From: Citroniella saccharovorans
Lineage (GTDB): Bacteria > Bacillota > Clostridia > Tissierellales > Peptoniphilaceae
Assembly (NCBI RefSeq): GCF_035481615.1
Contig: NZ_JAYKOT010000003.1
Coordinates: 620,001-684,000, forward strand
DNA: 64,000 nt
Direction of reading: 5' to 3'
Both the position numbers and the translations under genes were made by a program. The notes beneath the pieces were generated by a model, which saw only the letters and a program-made list of their open reading frames with translations, had not been told where the DNA came from and did not search any database. Positions within the stretch are counted from its first letter, which is position 1; every line of letters starts with the position of its first letter. This document shows positions 1 to 7,714 of the stretch, piece after piece.

Positions 1-1238
1 ATAAACTTCAAGAAAAAGCTGATGAAGGTAATAATAGGGCTAAACTTATATTAAAAATTAGAGAGGATCAATCTAGATTTTTATCAACTATTCAAGTTGG
101 TATAACTTTTGCTGGATTTTTCTCATCTGCCTTTGCTGCAACTGGAATATCTACTAGATTAGCTAGTTTTTTTGAAAGTCAAGGTATATTATATTCTGAC
201 AGATTAGCTATTATAATTATTACTATTTTATTATCTTTTTTTACTTTAGTTTTTGGAGAACTTGTTCCTAAGAGAGTTGCTTTGAATCATGCAGAGAAAT
301 TTTCTCTATTTGCTGTTGGTACTATTGATATTTTTGCTAAAATAACAAAACCTTTTGTTTTTCTATTATCGGTTTCAACTAATTTTATTTTGAAACTTCT
401 TGGAATAGATACAAATAATGTCGAGGAAAAGATTACTATGGAAGATTTAAGATCCATAGTTTCTGTAGGTCAGCAGCAAGGTGTTATAAATCCTATAGAA
501 AAAGGTATGATAGATTCCATAATAGGATTTGACGACAAGTTAGCAGAGGAGATAATGACTGCTAGAACTGAAGTATTTATGATTGACGTTGAAGATGATA
601 TTAATGAATATATTGAAGAATTAGCTCAAATGCAGTATTCTAGAATACCAGTTTATGAAAACAACGTTGATAATATTATTGGTATTTTATATGTAAAAGA
701 CTTGTTAAAAGCTAGCCTTGAAGGAGATTTTAAAAATATAAACATTAGAGAGATTTTAAGACCAGCTTATTTTGTTCCTGAAAGAAAGAATATTAATGAT
801 CTTTTTCTTGATTTAAAAGCTTCAAGAAACCATATTGCTATTTTAATTGATGAATATGGTGGATTTTCTGGAATTGTAACCATGGAAGACTTAATTGAAG
901 AAATAGTCGGAGATATAGATGATGAGTATGATTATGATGAACCTGAAATAACACAAGTAAATGCTAAGTCTTATCTTGTTAAAGGCAGTGTTTCTATTAA
1001 AGATTTAAATACTAGATTAAATACTGAACTTGACGAAGAAACTGAAGATTATGATTCTGTTGGAGGGCTCGTAATTAATGAACTTGGTTATATTCCTGAA
1101 GATGGTGATAATTCGAGTGTTTTGGTTGATGGAATTAGATTTACAATTGTTGAAGTTGAAGATAATAGAATTTCTCAATTAAAAGTTGAGATTACAGATC
1201 AGGCGGGGAAAAAAGAAATAAATAATGAAGAAGAGTAG
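1..1238 (+). CDS. CNNM/CorC (HlyC/CorC) family membrane protein, 5' end outside window
   Basis: The reading frame is open from base 3, so the gene begins upstream of the window and the TTG at 282 is internal, not the start. The first visible part matches the DUF21/CNNM membrane domain: a 'STIQVGITFAGF' stretch, two hydrophobic segments and the 'LVFGELVPKRVAL' signature around bases 245-285. Two CBS domains follow ('EIMTARTEVFMID...SRIPVYE...GILYVKDLL', then 'FVPERKNINDLF...IDEYGGFSGIVTMEDLIEEIVGDI'), and then a CorC/HlyC C-terminal domain. Members of the family are linked to Mg2+/Co2+ transport or efflux; the substrate here cannot be read from sequence. The stop codon lies inside the terminator hairpin at 1231. 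Family call is firm, transport role is family knowledge. Confidence 0.9.
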   Translation, partial: KLQEKADEGNNRAKLILKIREDQSRFLSTIQVGITFAGFFSSAFAATGISTRLASFFESQGILYSDRLAIIIITILLSFFTLVFGELVPKRVALNHAEKFSLFAVGTIDIFAKITKPFVFLLSVSTNFILKLLGIDTNNVEEKITMEDLRSIVSVGQQQGVINPIEKGMIDSIIGFDDKLAEEIMTARTEVFMIDVEDDINEYIEELAQMQYSRIPVYENNVDNIIGILYVKDLLKASLEGDFKNINIREILRPAYFVPERKNINDLFLDLKASRNHIAILIDEYGGFSGIVTMEDLIEEIVGDIDDEYDYDEPEITQVNAKSYLVKGSVSIKDLNTRLNTELDEETEDYDSVGGLVINELGYIPEDGDNSSVLVDGIRFTIVEVEDNRISQLKVEITDQAGKKEINNEEE

Positions 1239-1258
1239 GAATATTCCTACTCTTTTTT
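1231..1258. terminator. Bidirectional intrinsic terminator between convergent genes
   Basis: Stem AAGAGTAGGAA/TTCCTACTCTT followed by T6 on the plus strand and A-rich sequence on the other side. It overlaps the stop codon of the CorC-like gene and abuts the stop of the convergent deacetylase gene. Confidence 0.85.
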
Positions 1259-2384
1259 AGTATTTTAATATTTCTTTGTTTTGAATATCTTTTAAATTTT
1301 CAGCATACTCTATTGGAACTGTAACTATATCTGGCTCTCCATCGGATATGAATCTTTCACTAGGATTATCATCAAGGTATTTTATCCAATCTCTAATCCC
1401 AACTCCATCAACATCTATTTCTGAGCCTGTAACCCTATGAATTGAAAGTGGATCAAAATCTACATGATAAGGAGAATAATATGGATCCCATCCTACATTC
1501 AATATTGCAAAATTTTCGTAGCTATAACCTTCATAAGTTCCTTTTCTAAGTGCTTCAGTTGCTTCTTCTGATTCTGGTCTGGATCCAAATGGTAGGGCGA
1601 GCATATCTATTTTGTAGCCTTCTTTTTTTACTAGAGATTGAAGATATTTTCCTTGAGCACCTACTTCATAAGTAATTTCTTCCTTATTCATAGGAGTTAA
1701 ATCTGGATGATTTACAGTATGATTTGCAATATCCATATAATTATTTAATAGGAAATCTATCTTCTTTTCTTCTGTTCCTTCTTGTCTAAAAGGAACTTGT
1801 CCATTTCCAAAAAAGCTTGCGTAAGGTTTAATATCTTTGTGTTTTTCAGCAAACTCTAGCAAAATAGCAACAGCACAATCTGGATCAAGAGAACCATCTT
1901 CTAGATATTTAAAATTATTGTCATTAGTGTCATCAAATGTTAAGACGTATGGGGTTTTTCCAATTGGAGTTATAATATTCCCATTTACATAATCTCTAAG
2001 GGAGATAGGATGATAACCCTTTTCATATAGTATTTCTAAGTCCTCTCTTAGCTTTTCTGGGCTCCTAGTGTATGGACCTTCTTCACCAATTCCATGGTAC
2101 ATAAAGACCATTATTCTTCCCATTTCATTTGGCTTCTTGCTTAAATCTATTTTTAATAATTTATCTTCTTTTTTATTACTAATATCTTTATTATCTAAAT
2201 TTTGATCATCTGATTTTTGATCGCTATTTTCAGTGTTATCTTTAATCTTGTTTGAATTATTTTCATCTGTTATTTGTTCTGTATTATTGCTTTTTTGTAT
2301 GTTATCTTTTGTTTTATCAGTGTTTTTATTGCAAGATGAAAAAAACAACATAATCATGAGCAATATGAGTATTTTTTTCTTCAA
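1257..2384 (-). CDS. Polysaccharide deacetylase family lipoprotein
   Basis: A 375-residue protein with a lipoprotein signal (hydrophobic residues 5-15, lipobox FSSC with Cys18), then a low-complexity Asn/Asp/Lys linker (about 19-75) that would reach through the cell wall. A NodB-type domain follows: 'VFMYHGI' near 93, catalytic/metal Asp pair in 'LTFDD' (D151, D152) and the zinc motif HTVNH (H222, H226). The family removes acetyl groups from cell-wall or extracellular polysaccharides outside the membrane; the exact polymer is unknown. The start is TTG at 2384, chosen because an ATAAGGGGGA ribosome site lies at 2391-2400. The gene is monocistronic and convergent with the CorC-like gene. Confidence 0.85.
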   Translation of the reverse strand: MKKKILILLMIMLFFSSCNKNTDKTKDNIQKSNNTEQITDENNSNKIKDNTENSDQKSDDQNLDNKDISNKKEDKLLKIDLSKKPNEMGRIMVFMYHGIGEEGPYTRSPEKLREDLEILYEKGYHPISLRDYVNGNIITPIGKTPYVLTFDDTNDNNFKYLEDGSLDPDCAVAILLEFAEKHKDIKPYASFFGNGQVPFRQEGTEEKKIDFLLNNYMDIANHTVNHPDLTPMNKEEITYEVGAQGKYLQSLVKKEGYKIDMLALPFGSRPESEEATEALRKGTYEGYSYENFAILNVGWDPYYSPYHVDFDPLSIHRVTGSEIDVDGVGIRDWIKYLDDNPSERFISDGEPDIVTVPIEYAENLKDIQNKEILKY

Positions 2385-2459
2385 TTTAAATCCCCCTTAT
2401 TAATTTTTATCTTTATCTTTATTATAGCACACAATGCTAATATCTAACATTACAATTTG

Positions 2460-2488
2460 TTGACAATTATATTTTTTTAAAATAAACT
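2460..2488 (+). promoter_or_regulatory. Putative promoter of the deoC operon
   Basis: A perfect -35 TTGACA (2460-2465) is followed after 17 bp by TAAACT (2483-2488), a 4/6 match to the -10 box. The deoC start is 18 bp downstream with AGGTG as ribosome site. Confidence 0.45.
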
Positions 2489-2505
2489 GAAATTGAGGTG
2501 ATTAA

Positions 2506-3156
2506 ATGCAAGTATCTGAAGTTTTAAAGTATGTTGATTATACTATGCTTAGTAATGTAGGCAATTTAAGTGAATATGAAGCATTTTTAAATAAAGCTTT
2601 AAAATATATGCCAGCTAGTGTATGCCTTCCAGGTTTTTTAGTTCCCAAGGCTAAAGAATACCTAGCTGGGAGGGTAAAAATTACAAGCGTAATATCTTTT
2701 CCTCTAGGATATTCAAGTACAGAATGCAAAATATTTGAAGCAAAAAGCTTAGTAAGTCTGGGTGCATCTGAAATTGATATGGTAATGAATATAAATGAAT
2801 TTAAAAGTGGAAATTATAATTATATTTTAGATGAAATAAATAAAGTAAAGGATGCTATAAATGAAAATATTTTAAAGGTTATAATAGAAACATCTCTTTT
2901 AGATAGACAAGAGATAATAAAAGTTACAAGACTTGTATCAGACTCAGATGCTGATTATATAAAGACTTCTACTGGTTTTGGAAAATATGGTGCAAATTTT
3001 GAAGATGTAGGTTTAATCTTAAGTAATAAAAGAAAAAGTCTAAAGGTTAAGGCTTCTGGTGGAATTAAAAGCATAGATGAAGCGATAAAATATATTGAGC
3101 TTGGTGTAGATAGGATTGGCAGTTCAAAGATTATAGATAGTTTAGAAAAGGATTAG
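2506..3156 (+). CDS. deoC: Deoxyribose-phosphate aldolase
   Basis: Cleaves 2-deoxyribose-5-phosphate to glyceraldehyde-3-phosphate and acetaldehyde in the cytoplasm. The 216-residue length is normal for bacterial DeoC. Visible class I aldolase residues are D91 in 'SEIDMVMN', the Schiff-base lysine K153 in 'ADYIKTSTGF' and the proton-relay lysine K182 in 'KVKASGGI'. It is the first gene of a three-gene unit: cdd starts 3 bases after its stop and pdp follows with no gap. Together they convert deoxycytidine and other deoxynucleosides to glycolytic intermediates. No deoxyribose-1-phosphate mutase (deoB) gene is in the window. Confidence 0.95.
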   Translation: MQVSEVLKYVDYTMLSNVGNLSEYEAFLNKALKYMPASVCLPGFLVPKAKEYLAGRVKITSVISFPLGYSSTECKIFEAKSLVSLGASEIDMVMNINEFKSGNYNYILDEINKVKDAINENILKVIIETSLLDRQEIIKVTRLVSDSDADYIKTSTGFGKYGANFEDVGLILSNKRKSLKVKASGGIKSIDEAIKYIELGVDRIGSSKIIDSLEKD

Positions 3157-3159
3157 TAA

Positions 3160-3567
3160 ATGAATATAGAAAAATTAATAAAAATAGCGATAGAAAATTT
3201 GAAAAATTCTTATTCTCCTTATTCTAAATTTAAAGTATCAGCAGTTTTAGAAACAAAGGAAGGAGAGCTTTATACTGGAGTTAATATAGAAAATGCATCC
3301 TATCCTGCAGGTATTTGTGCAGAAAGAGTAGCTATTTTTAAAGCTATTTCAGAAGGGAAAAAAGATTTTAAAAGACTTGTTTTAATAGCAGAAGCTAATA
3401 ACAAATTAAAAATAGCTTATCCATGTGGAATTTGTAGGCAAGTTTTAAATGAATTTAAAACAAATAATTTTGAAATAATAGTTGCTAGTTCTATAAATAA
3501 TTATAAAATATATAATATAGACGAGCTTTTGCCATATTCCTTTGGATCAAAAGATATGGAGGACTAG
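3160..3567 (+). CDS. cdd: Cytidine deaminase
   Basis: Small (135-residue) homotetrameric-type cytidine deaminase converting cytidine/deoxycytidine to uridine/deoxyuridine. The zinc-binding and catalytic motifs are both present: C53-A-E55 in 'GICAERVAIF' and C89-x-x-C92 in 'PCGICRQ'; substrate-binding 'NIENASYP' precedes them. It is sandwiched between deoC and pdp, and its stop codon is immediately followed by the pdp ATG, which implies translational coupling. In this operon it supplies deoxyuridine for the phosphorylase. Confidence 0.95.
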   Translation: MNIEKLIKIAIENLKNSYSPYSKFKVSAVLETKEGELYTGVNIENASYPAGICAERVAIFKAISEGKKDFKRLVLIAEANNKLKIAYPCGICRQVLNEFKTNNFEIIVASSINNYKIYNIDELLPYSFGSKDMED

Positions 3568-4872
3568 ATGAATATAATAGATATTATTGAAAAGAAAAAG
3601 AGAAAAATCGAGTTAAGTAGCGAAGAACTTGAATTTTTTTCCAAGGGAACCATTGAAGGATCTATAAAAGATTATCAAATATCAGCTTTTTTAATGGCTA
3701 TTTATTTTAATGGTTTAACTAATAACGAATTATATACATTAACAGACCTTATAGCAAATTCAGGAGAAAAAATAACTTTTAATAAAAAAGATAAAAAAAT
3801 TATAGATAAGCATTCAACAGGTGGAGTTGGAGATAAGACAAGTTTAATAGCACTACCACTTGCATCCAGTTTAGGTCTTACAATTTCTAAATTATCAGGA
3901 AAGGGACTCGGACATACAGGTGGAACTATAGATAAACTTGAATCAATTCCTGGTTTCAGAACTGATTATTCTTTGAAAGAGCTTGAAGAAATTTCAGAGA
4001 AAAATGGAATAAGTTTAGGTCAAGGAAGAAAAAATATAGCTTATTTAGATAAAATATTATATTCGATTAGGGATGTTACTGGAACTGTTGATTCAATTCC
4101 TTTAATTGCATCTTCTATTATGGGGAAGAAGTTAGCTATAGATTCTGATGGAATAGTTTTGGATGTTAAATGCGGTTCGGGCGCTTTTATGAAAACTTTT
4201 GATAGAGCTAAGAATCTAGCTGAGACTATGGTTAAAATCGGGAAAAATCATGGCAGGAATACAGTCGCAATCATTAGCAATATGGACCAGCCTCTAGGTA
4301 GTTATATAGGTAATTTTTTAGAAGTTATAGAAGCTTATAAAATTTTTTGCGGCGAAGGAGATAAAGATTTAAGAGATCTATCTATAAGTCTATCTTCATA
4401 CATGATAAAGCTTGCGGGTAATAATTTAGAAAGCTATGAAGAAATTTATAAAAGATGTGAAGATAATTTGGAAAATGGAAAAGCACTAGAAAAATTTAAG
4501 AGTTTTATTGCTGAAGAGGGAGGAGATTTTTCATATATCGAGTCATACGAAGAGTATATGAAGGATGAAAAATTCCTAGATATAATTATAGAAGAAGACG
4601 CATATATAAGTAGTATAGATACTGAGGAAATTGGGAAAACTGCACTTTTATTAGGAGCTGGAAGATATAGTGTAACAGATGTTATTGATTACAAGGCCGG
4701 AATAATCATGTATAAAAAAATAGGTGATAAATTAGATAAAAAGGATAGGATAGCTAGACTTTATTCCAGTTCAGATGAAAAACTTCTAGAAGCTAAGGAT
4801 AGATTTTTAAAAGCTATAAAATTTGGTAATGATATTAACAAAAAAGATATAATTATGGATGTTATTGAATAA
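3568..4872 (+). CDS. pdp: Pyrimidine-nucleoside phosphorylase
   Basis: Phosphorolyses uridine, deoxyuridine and thymidine to base plus (deoxy)ribose-1-phosphate. At 434 residues it has the normal length for the thymidine/pyrimidine phosphorylase family. The family signature around residues 81-90 (KHSTGGVGDK) is intact, followed by 'SGKGLGHTGGTIDKLESIPG' and the C-terminal barrel-hammer domain. The family distinction between thymidine phosphorylase (deoA) and the broader pdp enzyme is by context: Firmicutes usually carry pdp beside deoC and cdd, as here. It ends the operon; I see no strong terminator after it. Confidence 0.9.
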   Translation: MNIIDIIEKKKRKIELSSEELEFFSKGTIEGSIKDYQISAFLMAIYFNGLTNNELYTLTDLIANSGEKITFNKKDKKIIDKHSTGGVGDKTSLIALPLASSLGLTISKLSGKGLGHTGGTIDKLESIPGFRTDYSLKELEEISEKNGISLGQGRKNIAYLDKILYSIRDVTGTVDSIPLIASSIMGKKLAIDSDGIVLDVKCGSGAFMKTFDRAKNLAETMVKIGKNHGRNTVAIISNMDQPLGSYIGNFLEVIEAYKIFCGEGDKDLRDLSISLSSYMIKLAGNNLESYEEIYKRCEDNLENGKALEKFKSFIAEEGGDFSYIESYEEYMKDEKFLDIIIEEDAYISSIDTEEIGKTALLLGAGRYSVTDVIDYKAGIIMYKKIGDKLDKKDRIARLYSSSDEKLLEAKDRFLKAIKFGNDINKKDIIMDVIE

Positions 4873-5044
4873 AGTTAAATTGTAATGAAATTGTAAGACT
4901 TTATTTTAATTTGAGAAATTACACATTTTTTGGAAGTATATTTAGTATATTTTAAATAATATATAAAGATTTAAAGTATTCTCTATTGTTCTTTTTATTA
5001 TTTATTATATAATTTATATAGAATAAACTATAAGGAGAATAATC
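4873..5044. other. Intergenic region with the promoter of the next lipoprotein
   Basis: 172 bp of AT-rich sequence. Only one clear signal is seen, the promoter at 4986-5013. No clear terminator for the deoC operon is visible. Confidence 0.5.
4986..5013 (+). promoter_or_regulatory. Putative promoter for lipoprotein gene at 5045
   Basis: TTGTTC (4986-4991), 16 bp spacer, perfect TATAAT (5008-5013). The lipoprotein ATG is 32 bp downstream with AAGGAGAA as ribosome site. Confidence 0.65.
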
Positions 5045-5698
5045 ATGAAAATCAAAAAAATAATTCTATTTTTTATATTTACAATTTTGTTTGTCTCTTG
5101 CAATAAAAACAAACTATCAGCCGAAGATACTGTAAAAGTATTTTTAAAGGAAAAGTATTACGGAACCAATAAAGATACAGGTAAAGTAGAAATTGATGAT
5201 AAACTTAATAAATTTTTTCAATATACGGAAGACGGAAAGGGATATAGATTAGATAAATTTGAAATTTTAGATAAATATGAAAATGATGATTATATTAACT
5301 TTTTAATTGAACATGGTATTTCAAATTTAAGTGGATCTGGTTCAATTACTATATCAAGGATACTTTTAAAAAAAGATGCAGATTCCTATATAGTAGAGAA
5401 TATGATTAATTCTGGTACAGATAGCATGCCAATTTATAAGAATTCATATGATGAAGACAAATTAATTAAGCTTGTAAGAGAAAGCTTGAATGAAGTTACA
5501 GATAAAAATAGTGTTATTTTCATTAATGATAAACACTTCACTGAAGTTGATGACGATGATATTAGAGAAGAAATGAAAAAATATATGGGAAATATCTATG
5601 GGTTAATTGGATTTTATTCAAAGTCTAAAGATGATGAAAGAAGTGAAATTCTTCTTGATATCTTAAAATGTAATGATTATAAAAATAGGAATGAATAA
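5045..5698 (+). CDS. Lipoprotein of unknown function
   Basis: A 217-residue protein with a clear lipoprotein signal peptide (Lys-rich start, hydrophobic 6-17, lipobox FVSC with Cys19). The mature part begins with 'SAEDTVKVFLKEKYYGTN', which resembles the start of small extracytoplasmic NTF2-like or DUF4829-type domains, but I do not recognise the family with certainty. The rest is charged, without further membrane segments. It has its own promoter and terminator, so it is expressed alone. An extracytoplasmic, membrane-anchored location is well supported; function is unknown. Confidence 0.75.
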   Translation: MKIKKIILFFIFTILFVSCNKNKLSAEDTVKVFLKEKYYGTNKDTGKVEIDDKLNKFFQYTEDGKGYRLDKFEILDKYENDDYINFLIEHGISNLSGSGSITISRILLKKDADSYIVENMINSGTDSMPIYKNSYDEDKLIKLVRESLNEVTDKNSVIFINDKHFTEVDDDDIREEMKKYMGNIYGLIGFYSKSKDDERSEILLDILKCNDYKNRNE

Positions 5699-5708
5699 TT
5701 TTTTAGAT

Positions 5709-5741
5709 AATAAGCTTCTTTAATATGGAGCTTATTTTTTA
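5709..5741 (+). terminator. Intrinsic terminator after lipoprotein gene
   Basis: Stem ATAAGCT/AGCTTAT around a 12-nt loop followed by T6. Confidence 0.7.
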
Positions 5742-5814
5742 TTAATTTAAAAACTTATTAAAAATAGTAGGTCTACACAATCAAAAAAAGATTAAATTTA
5801 GGTAAAGTATTTGA

Positions 5815-5842
5815 AAATAAAAAAACGTGCTTATGCACGTTT
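5815..5842 (-). terminator. Intrinsic terminator of tRNA-Leu(CAA)
   Basis: On the minus strand the hairpin AAACGTGC-ATAA-GCACGTTT is followed by a T run. It sits about 10 bases after the CCA end of the tRNA. Confidence 0.85.
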
Positions 5843-5851
5843 AAAATGTTT

Positions 5852-5936
5852 TGGTGCTCCGGAAGGGAATCGAACCCTTAAGGATTTCTCCGCATGATTT
5901 TGAGTCATGTGCGTCTGCCAGTTCCGCCACCGGAGC
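5852..5936 (-). tRNA. tRNA-Leu (anticodon CAA)
   Basis: Read on the minus strand, this is an 85-nt class II tRNA: acceptor GCTCCGG pairs with CCGGAGC, and the discriminator A plus CCA are genome-encoded. The anticodon stem CATGA/TCATG encloses loop CTCAAAA, giving anticodon CAA (reads UUG). A long variable arm and the GGTTCGATTC T-arm are present, as expected for tRNA-Leu. It has its own promoter and terminator. Confidence 0.96.
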
Positions 5937-5944
5937 ATGAAATT

Positions 5945-5973
5945 ACTATAACATGTTATGAAGAAAAATTCAA
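5945..5973 (-). promoter_or_regulatory. Promoter of tRNA-Leu(CAA)
   Basis: On the minus strand, -35 TTGAAT (5968-5973), 17-bp spacer, -10 TATAGT (5945-5950), 8 bp before the tRNA. Its -35 end nearly touches the region upstream of the divergent aminopeptidase gene. Confidence 0.75.
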
Positions 5974-5998
5974 GATTTTTGTTTTTAAAAATTTAGGG

Positions 5999-6004
5999 TA
6001 TAAT
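5999..6004 (+). promoter_or_regulatory. Putative -10 box for the M18 aminopeptidase gene
   Basis: Perfect TATAAT 17 bp before the ATG; the matching -35 is poor (T-rich 5976-5984). The short distance to the start implies a very short leader. Confidence 0.4.
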
Positions 6005-6021
6005 AGCTTTGAGGTGATTTT

Positions 6022-7311
6022 ATGAATGAAAATTTATTAATAAAAGATTTAATGGATTTTATTGATAGGTCAAAAAATGCTTATTTTGCGACTGAAAATT
6101 TAAAGAATTCTTTACTAGATAATGGATTTATTGAGCTAAAAAAAGATGAGTCTTGGGATCTTATGTTTGATGAAAAATACTTTTATACAAATAACGATTC
6201 TTCTATTTTAGCCTTCACTACTCCTAAAAACAAGGTCAATTTTAGGTTTCAAATCGTTGGATCTCACAGTGATTCTCCAGGATTTAGGATAAAGCCGATA
6301 CATGAAAAAAAGATTAAAGGAGATTATATTAGAATAGATACAGAAGTATATGGTGGACCAATAGTTTCTACTTGGTTTGATAGGCCACTTTCTGCTTCTG
6401 GTCGTGTAGTATTAAAAAGTGACAACCCATTAAAGCCAAAAGTAAAACTTATAGATTATGATAAGGATTTAATGATTATTCCTAATCAATGCATTCATAT
6501 GAATAGGGAATTAAATAATGGCTATAAATATAACTATTCTATAGATACTCTTCCTATAATGGGTATGAGTGAAAAAGATTCTGAAAATTATCTATTAAAA
6601 AATATTTCTGAAATATTAGAAGTTAGTGCTGATGATATTTTAGATTTTGATCTTTATCTATATCCAAGAGAAAAATCTACATTATTAGGTTTAAATGATG
6701 AATTTATATCTGCACCAAGACTAGATAATTTGGCGATGGCACATGCTTCATATAGGTCTTTTGTAGAAAGTTTTTCACAGGAAGCTGTAAATGTATTTTT
6801 TGTAAGTGATAATGAAGAAGTTGGTTCTATGTCTATTCAAGGGGCGGATTCAACTATGCTTTCTGATAGTATTTTAAGAATTTCAAAAGCTCTAGGATTT
6901 ACTGATGATGAATATTTCGAGGCCTTAGGTAGATCATTTATGATTTCAGCAGACCAGGCTCACGCTGTCCATCCAAATCTTACTTTTAATTCAGACGATT
7001 TAAATTATCCTATAATTAATCATGGACCAGTTATAAAATATGCTGCAAATAAAGCCTATACTTCAGATGGCCTTTCAGCTTCAATATTTAGACAGATTGC
7101 TGAAAAAGCTGGCATGCCTATACAAGTCTTTACTAATAGATCTGACAAAAGGGGAGGCTCTACAATAGGACCTATTAGCCAGTCACATATAAATATCCTA
7201 TCTCTTGACATTGGAAATCCAATACTTGCAATGCACTCTATAAGAGAACTTGGAGGGGTTAAAGATCATTATTATTTGTATGAAATTTTGAAGGAGTTTT
7301 ATAATTTGTAG
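6022..7311 (+). CDS. apeB: M18 family aminopeptidase
   Basis: Cytoplasmic zinc metallopeptidase of the aspartyl-aminopeptidase (M18) family, 429 residues, a normal length. Family motifs are visible in order: 'VGSHSDSPGFRIKP' (metal His82), 'PRLDNLAMAHAS', 'SDNEEVGSMSIQGADST' (catalytic/metal Glu pair) and 'SADQAHAVHPN' further on, then a C-terminal metal-binding 'TLGPISQSH'-like segment ('STIGPISQSH'). It releases N-terminal residues from peptides; preference for acidic residues is typical of some members but not certain here. The gene is monocistronic, divergent from the tRNA gene and closed by a strong terminator. Confidence 0.9.
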   Translation: MNENLLIKDLMDFIDRSKNAYFATENLKNSLLDNGFIELKKDESWDLMFDEKYFYTNNDSSILAFTTPKNKVNFRFQIVGSHSDSPGFRIKPIHEKKIKGDYIRIDTEVYGGPIVSTWFDRPLSASGRVVLKSDNPLKPKVKLIDYDKDLMIIPNQCIHMNRELNNGYKYNYSIDTLPIMGMSEKDSENYLLKNISEILEVSADDILDFDLYLYPREKSTLLGLNDEFISAPRLDNLAMAHASYRSFVESFSQEAVNVFFVSDNEEVGSMSIQGADSTMLSDSILRISKALGFTDDEYFEALGRSFMISADQAHAVHPNLTFNSDDLNYPIINHGPVIKYAANKAYTSDGLSASIFRQIAEKAGMPIQVFTNRSDKRGGSTIGPISQSHINILSLDIGNPILAMHSIRELGGVKDHYYLYEILKEFYNL

Positions 7312-7314
7312 ATT

Positions 7315-7337
7315 AAAAGAGCCGTTTGGCTCTTTTT
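7315..7337 (+). terminator. Intrinsic terminator after M18 aminopeptidase
   Basis: Stem AAGAGCC/GGCTCTT with GTTT loop and T5 tail, immediately after the stop codon. Confidence 0.85.
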
Positions 7338-7469
7338 ACATATTAATTATTAAAATATTAAATAATTATTTATTAAGGCTAAATATTTAAGTAAAAATAT
7401 ATATAGCAATTCTATTTATAAGAAAAAAACTAAGTATTATGATAAAATATATATATCAGAGGTGGTAAT

Positions 7470-7700
7470 TTGAAAAAAATAGTTCTAAATTTAGATGATG
7501 AGCTTTATGATAAATTTTTGAAGTATTCTATTTTTAAAAATTTTGAAATTGAAGATTATATTATACAAATTTTTAAAGATTTTTTAGATAGAGATGAGGA
7601 ATATAGGATATATAGAGATAAATTTTTAGAAAACGAAATAAAAATTGATGGAGAAGAAGATGTTTTAAGAGCTTTGGGAATTTTTTCTGATGATGAATAA
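7470..7700 (+). CDS. Small protein with ribbon-helix-helix-like N-terminus
   Basis: A 76-residue ORF starting at TTG with an AGAGGTGG ribosome site 6-7 bases upstream. The N-terminus 'KKIVLNLDDELYDKFLKYS...EDYIIQIFKDFLD' has the strand-helix-helix look of MetJ/Arc/CopG DNA-binding or antitoxin-like proteins. The C-terminal half is acidic. It lies 14 bp before polA and is probably the first gene of the polA-coaE-transglycosylase operon. No toxin partner is adjacent. The fold assignment is inference from pattern only. Confidence 0.6.
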   Translation: MKKIVLNLDDELYDKFLKYSIFKNFEIEDYIIQIFKDFLDRDEEYRIYRDKFLENEIKIDGEEDVLRALGIFSDDE

Positions 7701-7714
7701 TATAGGGGGGATTT

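Noticed and set aside
282..290. TTG at 282 as start of the first gene
   Set aside because: The frame is open to the left edge and encodes the conserved CNNM membrane segment, so the gene starts outside the window.
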